From NCBI RefSeq assembly GCF_030813355.1, contig NZ_JAUSUD010000012.1, forward strand, positions 62,001 to 126,000: DNA of 64,000 nucleotides, read 5' to 3'. The notes beneath the pieces were generated by a model, which had not been told where the DNA came from, searched no databases, and saw only the letters and a program-made list of their open reading frames with translations. The translations under genes and the position numbers were made by a program. This document shows positions 46,609 through 56,116 of this stretch, one piece after another; the first letter of the stretch is position 1, and each line of letters opens with the position of its first letter. Source of the stretch: Metabacillus malikii. GTDB taxonomy: Bacteria; Bacillota; Bacilli; Bacillales; Bacillaceae.

Positions 46609-46961
46609 TGAGTGCACTCGAAAAAGTTTACTCTATAACAGAGCAGCTTTTTCAATTAGTCTCAAAATCAGTAAACAAAGATTCGAGAGATGAGGTTATT
46701 GAAGAAATAACCTCGCTTCTTGATACAAGAGACGAATTGATAAAAGCCGTTCAACCCCCATTCACTGCAAATGATAAACAGCTATACAACCAAATCACTA
46801 CATGGAATGACATTATCGATGATAAAATGACCGAAATCAAAGCAAACATCCAGCAAGACATGATGCAATTAAAAAAATCAAAATCATCAAACCAACAATA
46901 CATCAATCCATACCAAAATGTTAATTCATCTGACGGTATGTTTTACGATAAACGAAAATAG
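46608..46961 (+). CDS. fliT: FliT-like flagellar chaperone
   Basis: 117 residues, mostly helical, with ITSLLDTRDELIKAVQPPFTANDKQLYNQI and a C-terminal coiled coil; it matches the position and size of FliT in Bacillus. GTG 46608 is the start: AAGGTGG lies about 9 bases upstream and the start overlaps the fliS stop by one base (TAGTG), so translation is coupled. A longer frame from 46548 would lie inside fliS. Confidence 0.8.
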   Translation: MSALEKVYSITEQLFQLVSKSVNKDSRDEVIEEITSLLDTRDELIKAVQPPFTANDKQLYNQITTWNDIIDDKMTEIKANIQQDMMQLKKSKSSNQQYINPYQNVNSSDGMFYDKRK

Positions 46962-46969
46962 GTGACACC

Positions 46970-47353
46970 ATGGTTTCGCTCACAAACCAACAAGTCGAAT
47001 TGCTTCACTTTTACTATTATTTATTAGACACAATTGAAGACGGCTTTGACTACATCACAGCCAGCTATACAAACCTAGAACTTAACGAAAGCGAACGTCT
47101 ATTTAAAGACATCCTATCTGCTTTCTATCATATAGACTCATCTCACATCGTCATTGAGGCAATTTTTGAAGACGACGATAAAATACGCACATCAATCCAC
47201 CATTTTGATGTCATCATCAACATCTTAGAAACAGAACCAGTCAACACCCAATCATACACAAACCCACACTTCATCAAAAACGAACTAATCCCAGCCTACC
47301 AAGCCTGGAAAGAACCAATCCAAACAAACTTAAGCAAATACATCATCCAATAG
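46970..47353 (+). CDS. Small protein at the end of the fliD operon
   Basis: 127 residues, acidic, helical, no signal or membrane segment. It follows the fliT-like gene by 8 bases and so belongs to the fla operon. No family is recognised; a flagellar export or assembly accessory role is likely from position only. Confidence 0.7.
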   Translation: MVSLTNQQVELLHFYYYLLDTIEDGFDYITASYTNLELNESERLFKDILSAFYHIDSSHIVIEAIFEDDDKIRTSIHHFDVIINILETEPVNTQSYTNPHFIKNELIPAYQAWKEPIQTNLSKYIIQ

Positions 47354-47360
47354 GAAGCTA

Positions 47361-47429
47361 GGGGACGGTTCCTCTGCTTCATTTTGGGTGCTTCACTTTA
47401 ATGCATTACCGTATCGGGGGACTGTCCCC
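47361..47429. repeat. GGGGAC palindrome pair (REP-like)
   Basis: GGGGACGGTTCC (47361-47372) and GGGGGACTGTCCCC (47416-47429), with a diverged unit between them. It is the smallest of three clusters of this family. Confidence 0.7.
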
Positions 47430-47507
47430 AACATTTGTCCTCCTACTTTTTACCACCCCCAATTTCAACATTTTCTCACAAAATTTTCACATTTTTTTCT
47501 CTCATAA

Positions 47508-47538
47508 GCAGGAGATCACCGGGACAAAATAGAATATT
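47508..47538 (+). promoter_or_regulatory. SigH-like promoter of hpf
   Basis: AGGAGAT (47510-47516), 12 nt, ATAGAATATT (47529-47538), close to the SigH consensus AGGAWWW-N11/12-RNNGAATWW. The B. subtilis homologue yvyD is known to use SigH and SigB. Confidence 0.6.
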
Positions 47539-47574
47539 GTATACATAGCTTTATCAAAAAGGAGGAGTTCTATC

Positions 47575-48126
47575 ATGAGATTTAACGTCAGAGGAGAAAA
47601 CATTGAAATAACTCCAGCATTAAGAGAATATGCAGAAAAGAAAATTGGTAAGCTTGAGAGATACTTCGAGGATTCAGTTGATGCAAATGTAAACATTAAC
47701 TTAAAGTATTACAATGAACAGGATTCTAAAATCGAAGTAACAATCCCGATGACAGAGCTCGTGTTACGTGCTGAGGAACATAATCAAGACATGTACGCAG
47801 CGATTGACCTTGTAGTAAATAAATTAGAACGTCAAATACGTAAACATAAAACAAAAGTAAACCGTAAATTCCGTGAAACAGGTGCACCGAAATTTGTGTT
47901 CAATAATAATGTACCTGAAGGAAATGCATCAGAGGAAGAAGATACCCAAGAGCTCGTTCGTACGAAGCGCTTTAACCTTAAGCCGATGGACAGCGAAGAA
48001 GCGATTCTTCAAATGGACATGTTAGGCCACAACTTCTTCGTATTTACAGATGCGAAAACAAATAAAACGAACGTAGTATACAAACGTAAAGATGGTAAAT
48101 ACGGCTTAATTGAGCCTCAAGTATAA
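47575..48126 (+). CDS. hpf: Hibernation promoting factor, long form
   Basis: 183 residues. The N-terminal beta-alpha-beta domain (MRFNVRGENIEITPALREYAEKKIGKLERYF) binds the 30S decoding region; the C-terminal domain (about 125-183; FNLKPMDSEEAILQMDMLGHNFFVF) drives dimerisation into 100S ribosomes in stationary phase. AAGGAGGAG precedes the ATG. A terminator follows. Confidence 0.96.
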   Translation: MRFNVRGENIEITPALREYAEKKIGKLERYFEDSVDANVNINLKYYNEQDSKIEVTIPMTELVLRAEEHNQDMYAAIDLVVNKLERQIRKHKTKVNRKFRETGAPKFVFNNNVPEGNASEEEDTQELVRTKRFNLKPMDSEEAILQMDMLGHNFFVFTDAKTNKTNVVYKRKDGKYGLIEPQV

Positions 48127-48137
48127 GATAAATCTAC

Positions 48138-48169
48138 AAACAGCGCCTGCTACAATGGGCGCTGTTTTT
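48138..48169 (+). terminator. Terminator of hpf
   Basis: AAACAGCGCC (48138-48147) pairs with GGCGCTGTTT (48158-48167), then T residues. Confidence 0.88.
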
Positions 48170-48185
48170 CATAAGGAGCGAATCA

Positions 48186-49085
48186 ATGAAACGGCCTAAA
48201 ATCACTGTCATTGGCAGCATCAATATGGACCTTATCACAAAAACAACGACCATCCCAAAAATAGGAGAAACCGTCCTTGGTCAATCGTTCCATACAATCC
48301 CTGGAGGAAAGGGAGCAAACCAAGCAGTTGCTGCTGCAAGACTCGGTGCCGACATTACTCTTATTGGCTGTGTAGGGAACGATGAGTTTGGCAAAACCCT
48401 TAAAGAACATCTATTAAATGAACATATCAACACTACATACATAAATTCAGTCGAGGATACATCAACTGGAATAGCATCAATTACTGTCGCAAACGGTGAC
48501 AACAGCATCATCGTTGCACCCGGAGCAAATTATCAACTAACTGTATCTCACGTGAGATCACTAGAACATGTAATTGCAAACAGTGACATGATTCTATTAC
48601 AGCTTGAAATCCCACTTGAAACTGTTGAGGAAGCAGTGAGGCTTTCAGCAAAACATCAAGTTCCTGTTATTTTAAATCCTGCGCCAATTCAAAAACTATC
48701 TAGAAATTTACTTACACAAGTTAACTATATAACGCCAAATGAGCATGAACAACACGAACTATTATCCTTATTAAATAGTGATGAGTTGGAACAAATACGA
48801 CAAAAATGCATCGTCACAAAAGGGGCATCGGGTGTAGCAATTCATCAAAATGGTGCAGAGCAACTGATTCCAAGCTATAAAGTAGACGTCGTCGACACAA
48901 CCGGTGCAGGCGATACCTTCAATGGAGCCCTTGCAGTTGCACTAAGCAGTGGAAAATCCCTCAACGAAGCCTGCCATTTCGCAAACGCTGCCGCATCCCT
49001 ATCTGTCACAAAGCTCGGTGCTCAAAGTGGGATGCCAACCCTTGATGAGGTACAACAATTTATGGGGGACAGTCCCCCGCTATGA
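48186..49085 (+). CDS. rbsK: Ribokinase (PfkB family)
   Basis: 299 residues. PfkB motifs are TVIGSINMDLITK, the substrate loop GGKGANQAVAAARLGAD, NPAPI and the catalytic DTTGAGDTFNGALAVAL. It phosphorylates ribose to ribose-5-phosphate. It stands alone, without the rbs transport genes. Its last residues (GDSPPL) are encoded by a GGGGGACAGTCCCCC repeat unit that overlaps the stop region, so its C-terminus was probably rewritten by repeat insertion. Confidence 0.9.
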   Translation: MKRPKITVIGSINMDLITKTTTIPKIGETVLGQSFHTIPGGKGANQAVAAARLGADITLIGCVGNDEFGKTLKEHLLNEHINTTYINSVEDTSTGIASITVANGDNSIIVAPGANYQLTVSHVRSLEHVIANSDMILLQLEIPLETVEEAVRLSAKHQVPVILNPAPIQKLSRNLLTQVNYITPNEHEQHELLSLLNSDELEQIRQKCIVTKGASGVAIHQNGAEQLIPSYKVDVVDTTGAGDTFNGALAVALSSGKSLNEACHFANAAASLSVTKLGAQSGMPTLDEVQQFMGDSPPL

Positions 49086-49155
49086 TAGTGCGTTAAAGCG
49101 TCGGGGGACTGTCCTTCACTACGCTAACAAGTTAAAGCGCTGCGGGACAGTCCCC
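49064..49155. repeat. Tandem GGGGACNGTCCCC palindromes (REP-like), three units
   Basis: Palindromes at 49064-49078, 49103-49114 and 49144-49155, spaced 39-41 bases, each preceded by a GTTAAAGCG-like box. The first encodes the end of ribokinase. Confidence 0.85.
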
Positions 49156-49157
49156 AT

Positions 49158-49190
49158 AAAAAGTAGTGAGAAAAATTCACTACTTTTTTT
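49158..49190 (+). terminator. Terminator after ribokinase and repeat cluster
   Basis: AAAAGTAGTGA pairs with TCACTACTTTT, followed by TTTT, directly after the last palindrome. Confidence 0.9.
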
Positions 49191-49437
49191 GCTCTCAATG
49201 CCAAATTTCCTACACAAAAATGCACGTTCCACACCCCAACCTCCATCTAGTCCCTACCATTAAATTGAAAAAATGCAAGATATTTCACCAGAAAGGTCTA
49301 AAAACTTTCACCCAACCGGTTTAATTTTAATCAAATCCCCTATATAATTAAAAAGACCTATGTAAATTTAATTATATCTATCTATTAGAACGAACATTAT
49401 AGTTCTAATTACACAACTAGAAGAGGGGAGCAAACAG
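49191..49437. other. Upstream region of the phosphothreonine island
   Basis: Part of a 350-base gap after ribokinase. Beyond the repeats and terminator it is A/T-rich and carries the promoter at 49320-49348; no coding sequence or further repeats are seen. Confidence 0.55.
49320..49348 (+). promoter_or_regulatory. Predicted SigA promoter of the island
   Basis: TTTAAT (49320-49325), a 17-nt spacer, TATAAT (49343-49348). The -35 is weak, which may mean activation by a regulator. Confidence 0.5.
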
Positions 49438-51939
49438 GTGTCGGAAAAAACGAGGAAAGTTCTTACGAAACGGAATATTACAATTTTTAGTATTCTCGCA
49501 ATTATTCTATTATCACTAGGTACATATTTTACAATTCAATATGTAAATGCGGAGACGATTAAAGAGCAATTAGCCCTAGGGGATCGCTACTACCAGGAAC
49601 AGAAATATGAAGAAGCGATTATTGCTTACGAAACGGTTCTTGAAATCGATGAGGAAAATGTTGAAGCACGCATTGGTTTAGCAAAGTCTTATCAAGCACT
49701 TGAAAAAGTCGAAGAGGCAAAAGAGGTTTTAACAGCTGGGATAAAAGTCGTTCCTAAAGAACCGAGCTTTTATCTAGAATTAAGCAATATGCAAATTATC
49801 CAAAAGGATATTGTTGGTGCAGTTGAAACGCTTGACGATGGGATTAGAAATACGAAGGATGATCGACTCAAAAACGAGTTATCAACAATCGACTCACAAA
49901 TCGAACTAGTCTCAGACCGTAAAGAGGTTCAAGTAGAAAAAACTGCACAATTAAAGCTAGTCTACATAAACAAGAATGAACAGGCAACAGAAACTGAGGA
50001 AGAAGCGAATAAAGCCGACTCAGAAGAAAGTTCAGAAACACAAGCAAAAGATGCTGATTCAGAAGAAAGTACTGAAGAACAAACAGAATCTCAAGATGAA
50101 ACTGCAGATTCTCCAGAACAGAGTGAATTAAATACAGATGCAGAAGATACAGAAACAAACGATGACTCAACTTCAACAGAAGAAACTCAAGAAGAAGAGG
50201 ATCAAACGAAATCCGAAGTACTCGTTGAAGGAAAATGGTCACTCACACCAGGTGAATCAGGACAGCTCCAAGACGAAATAGCGTCAACAAATGTGTTCAC
50301 AGCGAACTCACCAGGACGTGAAACAGTCGTTGCGACAATCGGTTCACTTGAGAAACAAGCAACACTTACTGTAAAAGAGCATGTATTAGAAAATATTGAA
50401 ATCGTAGCATCCGTTAATAAAAATACGGTTGGCAATGGAATTGAACTGAAGGCAATCGGACAAGATGCCAACGGAGAAGAAATGGAAGTTTCACCAGATT
50501 GGTCAATTTTAGAAGGTGTTGGCACACTAGCTTTAGAAACAGGGGCGACGAACACATTTCTTTCAAATGAACCAGGTAACTCGACGATTGTTGCAAGAAT
50601 AGAAGATAAAGAGTTTAAAATATCACTTGAAACAATTGAACAAACGTTTAATTTAAACAAAGAAGTGAGTGGACAAGGGTCCATTGTGACGAGTGCAGCT
50701 GGTACACAATTTAAAGACGGCCAAAATGTTTCCTTGAAAGCAATTCCTGCTGAAGGTTGGGAATTTGTCGGCTGGGAAGGAAGTGTCGACGGTACTGCGG
50801 ATCAAGTATCAGTCGTAATGGATACGGATAAAGCCGTTCGTGCACTATTTAAACCACAAACGAAGTATTACACACTTCAAGTAAACAGTGAAGGAAGCGG
50901 CGCTGTAACAAAATCAATTAAAGCGAACAAATACCGTGAAGGCACTATCCTTACTTTAACAGCAAGTCCACAGTTTGGCTGGGAATTTTCACATTGGAAA
51001 GGCAGCATTAGTAGTAAAAATGCTCAGGTTCAAGTAACAATGAACGGCTCAAAAGACATAGTTGCAGTATTTGTGAAAAAGGCAGACACAGCAAAACCGG
51101 TTAAAAAGCCAGCAGCGAAGCCTTTTCAAAAACCGGCACAACAAACATCTGAACCAAAACCGGTACAACCAGAACCGACACCTACACCACAACCTGAACA
51201 AGAGCAACCAGCAAAACCTGAAGCTGAAGTACTAGGTAATCTTGGCGGTATCATCAAAAATGCTCGTACAGGTGAAGTGATTCCGGGTGCACTCGTTAAA
51301 TTGAGAGAAGGTGTTGATACACAGTCAGGAGAGGTTATTCAAAGTGGTTCAACGGCGCAAGATGGAAACTACTCACTTATCGGTATATCACCAGGGAATT
51401 ACACATTAGAAGTAGCGAAAGATGGCTTTTCAACAAAATATGTAGCCGTTGAGGTTGGTGTAGGCGAGAGAAAAGTGAAAAATGAAACATTAATGCCTAT
51501 TGAGAAACCAACAGAAACAACTGACTTCCAAGTTGTTTTAACATGGGGACCAACTCCGTATGACCTTGATGCACATTTAACAGGTCCGACAGTTGAGCAA
51601 GAAGGTCGTTTCCATGTCAGTTATCGCAATGACAATTATGTAGCTCCTGATGGAACGGTATATGCACAGTTAGATACAGATGACCAAGATGGAGACGGAC
51701 CTGAAACGATTACGACCTTTAAACAAACAGATGGTGTGTATCGTTACTTTGTTCATAATTTCTCAGGTGAACCATCGATCACAACATCTGAAGCAAAAGT
51801 TGAGCTCTACCAAAATGGAGTATTAAAGCAAGTATTTAACGTGCCGACAACTGGTACAGGCCAATATTGGAATGTATTTGAAATCGAAAACGGCCAAGTA
51901 CGTGTAAAAAATCAGTTGTTAGCGAATGAACCTGAATAA
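49438..51939 (+). CDS. Membrane-anchored TPR/Ig/YfaP-domain surface protein
   Basis: 833 residues. One N-terminal membrane helix (about 14-36) leaves a short basic cytoplasmic end. Outside are TPR repeats (about 40-150: YEEAIIAYETVLEIDEENVEARI), an acidic Glu/Ser linker (about 180-260), two Ig-like segments (about 262-400), two InlB-type repeats with EGWEFVGWEGS and FGWEFSHWKGS (about 405-545), a Pro/Lys-rich stalk (about 545-600), a carboxypeptidase-regulatory domain (about 602-685) and a C-terminal YfaP/DUF2135 domain (DFQVVLTWGPTPYDLDAHLTGP). It could be the exported or structural partner of the FHA-ABC transporter. GTG 49438 is preceded by GAGGGGAG. Function is unknown. Confidence 0.82.
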   Translation: MSEKTRKVLTKRNITIFSILAIILLSLGTYFTIQYVNAETIKEQLALGDRYYQEQKYEEAIIAYETVLEIDEENVEARIGLAKSYQALEKVEEAKEVLTAGIKVVPKEPSFYLELSNMQIIQKDIVGAVETLDDGIRNTKDDRLKNELSTIDSQIELVSDRKEVQVEKTAQLKLVYINKNEQATETEEEANKADSEESSETQAKDADSEESTEEQTESQDETADSPEQSELNTDAEDTETNDDSTSTEETQEEEDQTKSEVLVEGKWSLTPGESGQLQDEIASTNVFTANSPGRETVVATIGSLEKQATLTVKEHVLENIEIVASVNKNTVGNGIELKAIGQDANGEEMEVSPDWSILEGVGTLALETGATNTFLSNEPGNSTIVARIEDKEFKISLETIEQTFNLNKEVSGQGSIVTSAAGTQFKDGQNVSLKAIPAEGWEFVGWEGSVDGTADQVSVVMDTDKAVRALFKPQTKYYTLQVNSEGSGAVTKSIKANKYREGTILTLTASPQFGWEFSHWKGSISSKNAQVQVTMNGSKDIVAVFVKKADTAKPVKKPAAKPFQKPAQQTSEPKPVQPEPTPTPQPEQEQPAKPEAEVLGNLGGIIKNARTGEVIPGALVKLREGVDTQSGEVIQSGSTAQDGNYSLIGISPGNYTLEVAKDGFSTKYVAVEVGVGERKVKNETLMPIEKPTETTDFQVVLTWGPTPYDLDAHLTGPTVEQEGRFHVSYRNDNYVAPDGTVYAQLDTDDQDGDGPETITTFKQTDGVYRYFVHNFSGEPSITTSEAKVELYQNGVLKQVFNVPTTGTGQYWNVFEIENGQVRVKNQLLANEPE

Positions 51940-51947
51940 TTCATTCG

Positions 51948-51985
51948 TTGCGCTCTTTAGGGTCTTACAACTCTAAAGAGCGCAA
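51948..51985 (+). other. Perfect 13-bp stem-loop between the first two island genes
   Basis: TTGCGCTCTTTAG (51948-51960) pairs perfectly with CTAAAGAGCGCAA (51973-51985), with a 12-nt loop and no U-tract after it. It may act in RNA processing or partial termination within the operon. Confidence 0.65.
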
Positions 51986-52008
51986 ATCCAGTATAAAGGG
52001 GACACACC

Positions 52009-53079
52009 ATGATGAAAAAGGCATACATATTGCTCTTTACTTGCATCTTGCTGCTTCTTCCAATCGGTCATGCTTCAGCTGAAGAAGCATTGACTTTTGA
52101 AGACAAGCAGCTAGAAGAAGCAATTCGCAAAGAAATTGATAAACCAAGTGGGGATTTGTTTAAATCAGACGTAAAAGATATTACATCACTTGATGCAACA
52201 AATGAAAGAATTCAAAACCTTAAAGGGATCGAAAATTTAACAAGTCTAACAGAACTTAGAATAGCGGACAATCTTATTTCTAACTTAGCACCGTTAGAAA
52301 CGTTAACGAATTTAAAAGTAATTAACGCATCGAACAATAAAATTAAAGATATCGCTCCATTAAAAGACCTTGTTAAACTTGAACGCCTATATTTGAGCAA
52401 CAATCAAATTGAAAAAATTGATGACGTAAGCTTGTTAACAAAGCTTGAAGTATTAATGCTTGATGACAATGACATCGAAGTCATTAACGGAATTAATGAT
52501 TTAAAAGCGTTAAAAAACTTACGCATTGACCATAACGCTATTGAAAATATTTCACCGCTTAAAGCATTGGCAAACTTAGAAGTAATCCGGTTAAATGATA
52601 ATGAAATTTCTGATGTGACAGCCGTTTCTAATTTAGCGAAAACAAAGGTATTGAGCTTGTCTAATAATCCGATTAGTTTTATCGGACCACTTGGGAATTT
52701 AACGGAGCTTGAAGTGCTTGAATTGAGTGATGGTAAAGTAAAAGAACTCGACCCATTACGGAGCTTAACAAAACTACAAGTGCTGCATTTAGACAATAAC
52801 AATATTTCTGACATTGACCCTCTTGAAAATTTGGAAGAACTACATGAACTTCAATTAGGTGGAAATGACATTGACGAATTTGCGCCAGTGGAAAGTGTAT
52901 ATGACACATTAATTACGAAGGATTTTTCTTTAAATGATGAAGAAGAAAATGAGTCAACGGAGAAAGGGAACGATGAATCCGGACAAGGTAATTTGTTACT
53001 ATACGTCCTGCTCGGAATTATCATCCTGCAAACAGGTGCATTATTCTTCGTGTTAATGAATGCGAAAAAACGAAACTAA
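52009..53079 (+). CDS. Leucine-rich repeat surface protein with membrane anchor
   Basis: 356 residues. A signal peptide (MMKKAYILLFTCILLLLPIGHASA) is followed by about ten 22-residue internalin/SDS22-type repeats (about 60-295, pattern LxxLxxLxLxxNxIxDIxPL) and a C-terminal membrane helix (about 325-350) with KKRN at the end. It should be bound to the outer face of the membrane as a protein-binding scaffold. AAGGGG lies 7 bases before the ATG. It lies between the TPR/YfaP protein and the FHA exporter, with 40 bases to the latter's start. Confidence 0.85.
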   Translation: MMKKAYILLFTCILLLLPIGHASAEEALTFEDKQLEEAIRKEIDKPSGDLFKSDVKDITSLDATNERIQNLKGIENLTSLTELRIADNLISNLAPLETLTNLKVINASNNKIKDIAPLKDLVKLERLYLSNNQIEKIDDVSLLTKLEVLMLDDNDIEVINGINDLKALKNLRIDHNAIENISPLKALANLEVIRLNDNEISDVTAVSNLAKTKVLSLSNNPISFIGPLGNLTELEVLELSDGKVKELDPLRSLTKLQVLHLDNNNISDIDPLENLEELHELQLGGNDIDEFAPVESVYDTLITKDFSLNDEEENESTEKGNDESGQGNLLLYVLLGIIILQTGALFFVLMNAKKRN

Positions 53080-53119
53080 AGAGAGGGCATTTGCTCTCTC
53101 TTCTCATATGGAGGTTAAT

Positions 53120-55444
53120 ATGTCTACTAAAGGTGAGAAGAAGCATCTCTTAAATGTTTATATCAACAAAGAATTAATCACGACCTTTGACATGCAAACG
53201 GCTGGCTCAAGCAAGTATACGATTGGCCGTGCAAAGGACAATGACCTTGTTATCCATTCCCCGATTGTATCTGCACACCATGCAACAATCCATGTAGAAA
53301 ATGGTCAATGCAAAATTATCGACGAAAACAGTACGAATGGCATCATCATTGATGAACGAAAGGTAACCGAACAAGTTTTAGTAAATGGGATGCACATTTT
53401 AATCGATGATATGAACAATCCACACGATGAAGGGATTTTCATTCTTTATTCTGAGCTTGAAAATGAGCAGGATGAAAAGTGGAATGAAGTATATTTTAAG
53501 GACAAGCCATCGATTACAATTGGGCGTGAAAGCTCGAATGATATTGCACTTGCTCATAGCCTTGTGTCGAGAAAACATGCGCAAATCTTTGTCGAGAAAA
53601 ATGACATTTTTGTAAAAGACCTGAACAGTACTAACGGGACATTTTTAAATGGAAAACCAGTGAAGCAAGTAACAAAGCTAAAGCCCCTTGATATGATATA
53701 TATCGGTCAAACGAAATTTATCGTTCAAGAAAATAAGATTCTTTACAATGTCCACGTGAAAGGACTCCAAATTGATGCCATAAACATCTCAAAAACGGTT
53801 GTTGATTCATCTGGCGGATTGTTTGCTGCGAAAGCAACAAAGAAAATACTCGATAATATTAGTATTAGCATAAAGCCAGGTGAACTTGTGGCCTTAATTG
53901 GTGGAAGTGGTGCTGGTAAATCAACCTTTCTTGATACGTTAAACGGGTTTCGTCCTGCAACAGATGGCACTGTGCTTGTGAATGGTGACGATTTTTATGC
54001 GAATTACAATGCGTATAAAAATATATTGGGCTATGTTCCACAGCAGGATATCGTCTACGACACATTAACAGTACAACAAATGCTTATCTATGCAGCAAAA
54101 CTTAGAATGCCTGAGGATTCAAGTGAAGCAGAAATTCTTGAGCGTGTTAAAGAAGTGATTGAGGATGTTGAACTAGAGGGAAGAGAAGACCTCGTGATAA
54201 GCCAGTTAAGTGGCGGACAACGTAAACGTGCCAGTATCGCGGTGGAATTACTAGCAGACCCGAAACTATTTTTCCTTGATGAACCGACTTCAGGTCTTGA
54301 CCCAGGTATGGAGCGAAACATGATGAGATTGTTGCGCAAGCTATCGAATAAAGGAAAAACGATTATTCTTATTACACATGCAACAGCAAATCTCCACCTT
54401 TGTGACAAGGTAGTATTCCTCGGATACGGGGGACGTCTTTGTTATTTTGGCCCTCCATCAGGTGCACAAAAGTTCTTTGAAGTAACAGACTATACGGATA
54501 TTTACGATTTGATTAATAAGCAAGCGGAGAAATGGCAAGCAAAATTTGTCCAGTCCCACTACTATTCCTATTATCAAACTCTTACAGGAAAACAAGCTGA
54601 GAAAAAACCGCTTCAAAAAGGACCGAGTCGCAGCTCACTTAAGCAATTTGCAATATTATCTGCAAGGTACTTAAAGCTATCACTCGTCGATAAGCAGCGC
54701 TTTTTCTTCTTAATGATCCAAGCACCTATTATTGCAATTTTAATGGGGTTAGTTGCTGAAACTGATTCATTTGAGTATTTTGAAACATCGAAACAAGTGA
54801 TTTTTACTGTTGCAGCCTCTGCGGTTTGGATCGGATTGCTGAACTCCATTCAAGAGATTACGAAAGAAAAGACGATTTATAAACGAGAACGTACTGTCAA
54901 TTTAAAGCTAGGACCTTATATTTCTTCAAAAATTGTCATTTTAGGATTAATGGGACTTATTCAATCAGTTATATTTGTGGCAATTTTTACAGCAATCATC
55001 GAGCTACCTACAGAAAATCTTTTAGGTTATGTACCTATTGAAATCTTTATGACGTTTTTCTTAAGTGTACTAGCATCAACCGCGATGGGGCTTGTTGTAT
55101 CGTGTCTTGTTGCAAATTCAGATCGGGCCATGGGATTGGCACCGATATTACTAGTTCCCCAGCTTATTTTTAACGGACTTGTGTTTGAGCTTGAAGGGGT
55201 AACGGATTGGTTATCAAATCTTGCTATCGCTAAGTGGACAGCACGGGCATTTAGCATTTCCTTTGACTTGAATGACAAACCAATGGAATTGGAAACAAAG
55301 GTCGCCTTACCACAACGCGACTTACCAGAATACTACGATCATAGCTTGTCCCTGCTTTATCAAAATTGGGGAATTTTACTCGGCATTACCGTTTTATGTA
55401 CAGTGATTAGCATCGTGATTTTGAAACGGAAGGACCGTCAATAA
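53120..55444 (+). CDS. Double-FHA ABC transporter (ATPase-permease fusion)
   Basis: 774 residues. Two FHA domains come first: FHA1 (about 30-90; YTIGRAKDNDLVI, SAHHATI, ENSTNGIII) and FHA2 (about 132-195; ITIGRESSNDIAL, SRKHAQIF, NSTNGTFLNG). The ATPase domain (about 235-450) has Walker A GGSGAGKST, signature LSGGQRKRASIA and Walker B FFLDEPTSGLD. An ABC-2 permease with about six helices fills about 510-774. FHA domains bind phosphothreonine, so kinase activity should control or recruit the transporter. The architecture parallels M. tuberculosis Rv1747, which is controlled by PknF. Start 53120 has GGAGG 5 bases upstream. The substrate is unknown. Confidence 0.92.
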   Translation: MSTKGEKKHLLNVYINKELITTFDMQTAGSSKYTIGRAKDNDLVIHSPIVSAHHATIHVENGQCKIIDENSTNGIIIDERKVTEQVLVNGMHILIDDMNNPHDEGIFILYSELENEQDEKWNEVYFKDKPSITIGRESSNDIALAHSLVSRKHAQIFVEKNDIFVKDLNSTNGTFLNGKPVKQVTKLKPLDMIYIGQTKFIVQENKILYNVHVKGLQIDAINISKTVVDSSGGLFAAKATKKILDNISISIKPGELVALIGGSGAGKSTFLDTLNGFRPATDGTVLVNGDDFYANYNAYKNILGYVPQQDIVYDTLTVQQMLIYAAKLRMPEDSSEAEILERVKEVIEDVELEGREDLVISQLSGGQRKRASIAVELLADPKLFFLDEPTSGLDPGMERNMMRLLRKLSNKGKTIILITHATANLHLCDKVVFLGYGGRLCYFGPPSGAQKFFEVTDYTDIYDLINKQAEKWQAKFVQSHYYSYYQTLTGKQAEKKPLQKGPSRSSLKQFAILSARYLKLSLVDKQRFFFLMIQAPIIAILMGLVAETDSFEYFETSKQVIFTVAASAVWIGLLNSIQEITKEKTIYKRERTVNLKLGPYISSKIVILGLMGLIQSVIFVAIFTAIIELPTENLLGYVPIEIFMTFFLSVLASTAMGLVVSCLVANSDRAMGLAPILLVPQLIFNGLVFELEGVTDWLSNLAIAKWTARAFSISFDLNDKPMELETKVALPQRDLPEYYDHSLSLLYQNWGILLGITVLCTVISIVILKRKDRQ

Positions 55445-55465
55445 CAAATAAGGAGAGACGTCACA

Positions 55466-56104
55466 ATGGACTCAACCGTCATTTATCTTTTTCTAGGAGT
55501 CATCCTGCTCTTTAACATCGTCTTCATGGTCGTTTTCATGAAAAATAAGGCGAAAAAACCAGTAGCAGCACAGCCTGTCGGACAACCTCGTTTTGAACAA
55601 CAAGAAGCTGCGGCAGATGAAGAAGCAAAAACGCAAGCGCTCGGAAGCAACCAGCCACAAAATCAGCCTGTCCAGGAGCCTGTTGAGGAAAAAACAGAAG
55701 TACTTAGTATTGCAAATCTTACGCCACAGGAAAAAGCGATGCTCGGCAAAGAAGCTGATGAAACGATGATTTTAGGTGCAGCAGAGCCAACTCCAGTCGT
55801 TCATCAGAAGGTATTACGAAGTGTTATCTATCAATCGAATGGGACCGAAGAAGTATACAAGTGGGATGAAGCAGAGGTTCTTGTCATCGGCCGTGACCCA
55901 CAGCAATGTGACCTGACAATTACAACTGACAAATTTATTGGCCGCACACATGCTTTAGTCTATCAAAAGCACAGTCGCTATTATTTAGTAGACTTGGATA
56001 GCAAAAATGGAACGTATATTGACAACCTTGCTCTCAAAGGGCAACAGGAAATTAGCTTGGACGAAGCGTTTAAGCTGGGGCAAACCGAAATTGTCGTCAA
56101 GTAA
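55466..56104 (+). CDS. Membrane-tethered FHA protein with T-x-x-L motifs
   Basis: 212 residues. An N-terminal membrane helix (about 5-26) is followed by a disordered cytoplasmic linker holding three similar threonine motifs: KTQAL (T56), KTEVL (T77) and ETMIL (T100). A C-terminal FHA domain (about 138-205) shows VLVIGRDPQQCDLTI, GRTHALV and DSKNGTYIDN. It can both receive a phosphate, through its linker, and bind phosphothreonine, like mycobacterial GarA or type VI secretion Fha proteins. It is probably an adaptor between the kinase and the FHA exporter. AAGGAGAG lies before the ATG. Confidence 0.85.
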   Translation: MDSTVIYLFLGVILLFNIVFMVVFMKNKAKKPVAAQPVGQPRFEQQEAAADEEAKTQALGSNQPQNQPVQEPVEEKTEVLSIANLTPQEKAMLGKEADETMILGAAEPTPVVHQKVLRSVIYQSNGTEEVYKWDEAEVLVIGRDPQQCDLTITTDKFIGRTHALVYQKHSRYYLVDLDSKNGTYIDNLALKGQQEISLDEAFKLGQTEIVVK

Positions 56105-56116
56105 TGGAGGTGTGGA

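Noticed and set aside
53399-54408. Minus-strand frames inside the FHA-ABC transporter gene
   Set aside because: They are shadows of a strongly coding plus-strand gene, without ribosome sites or recognisable domains.
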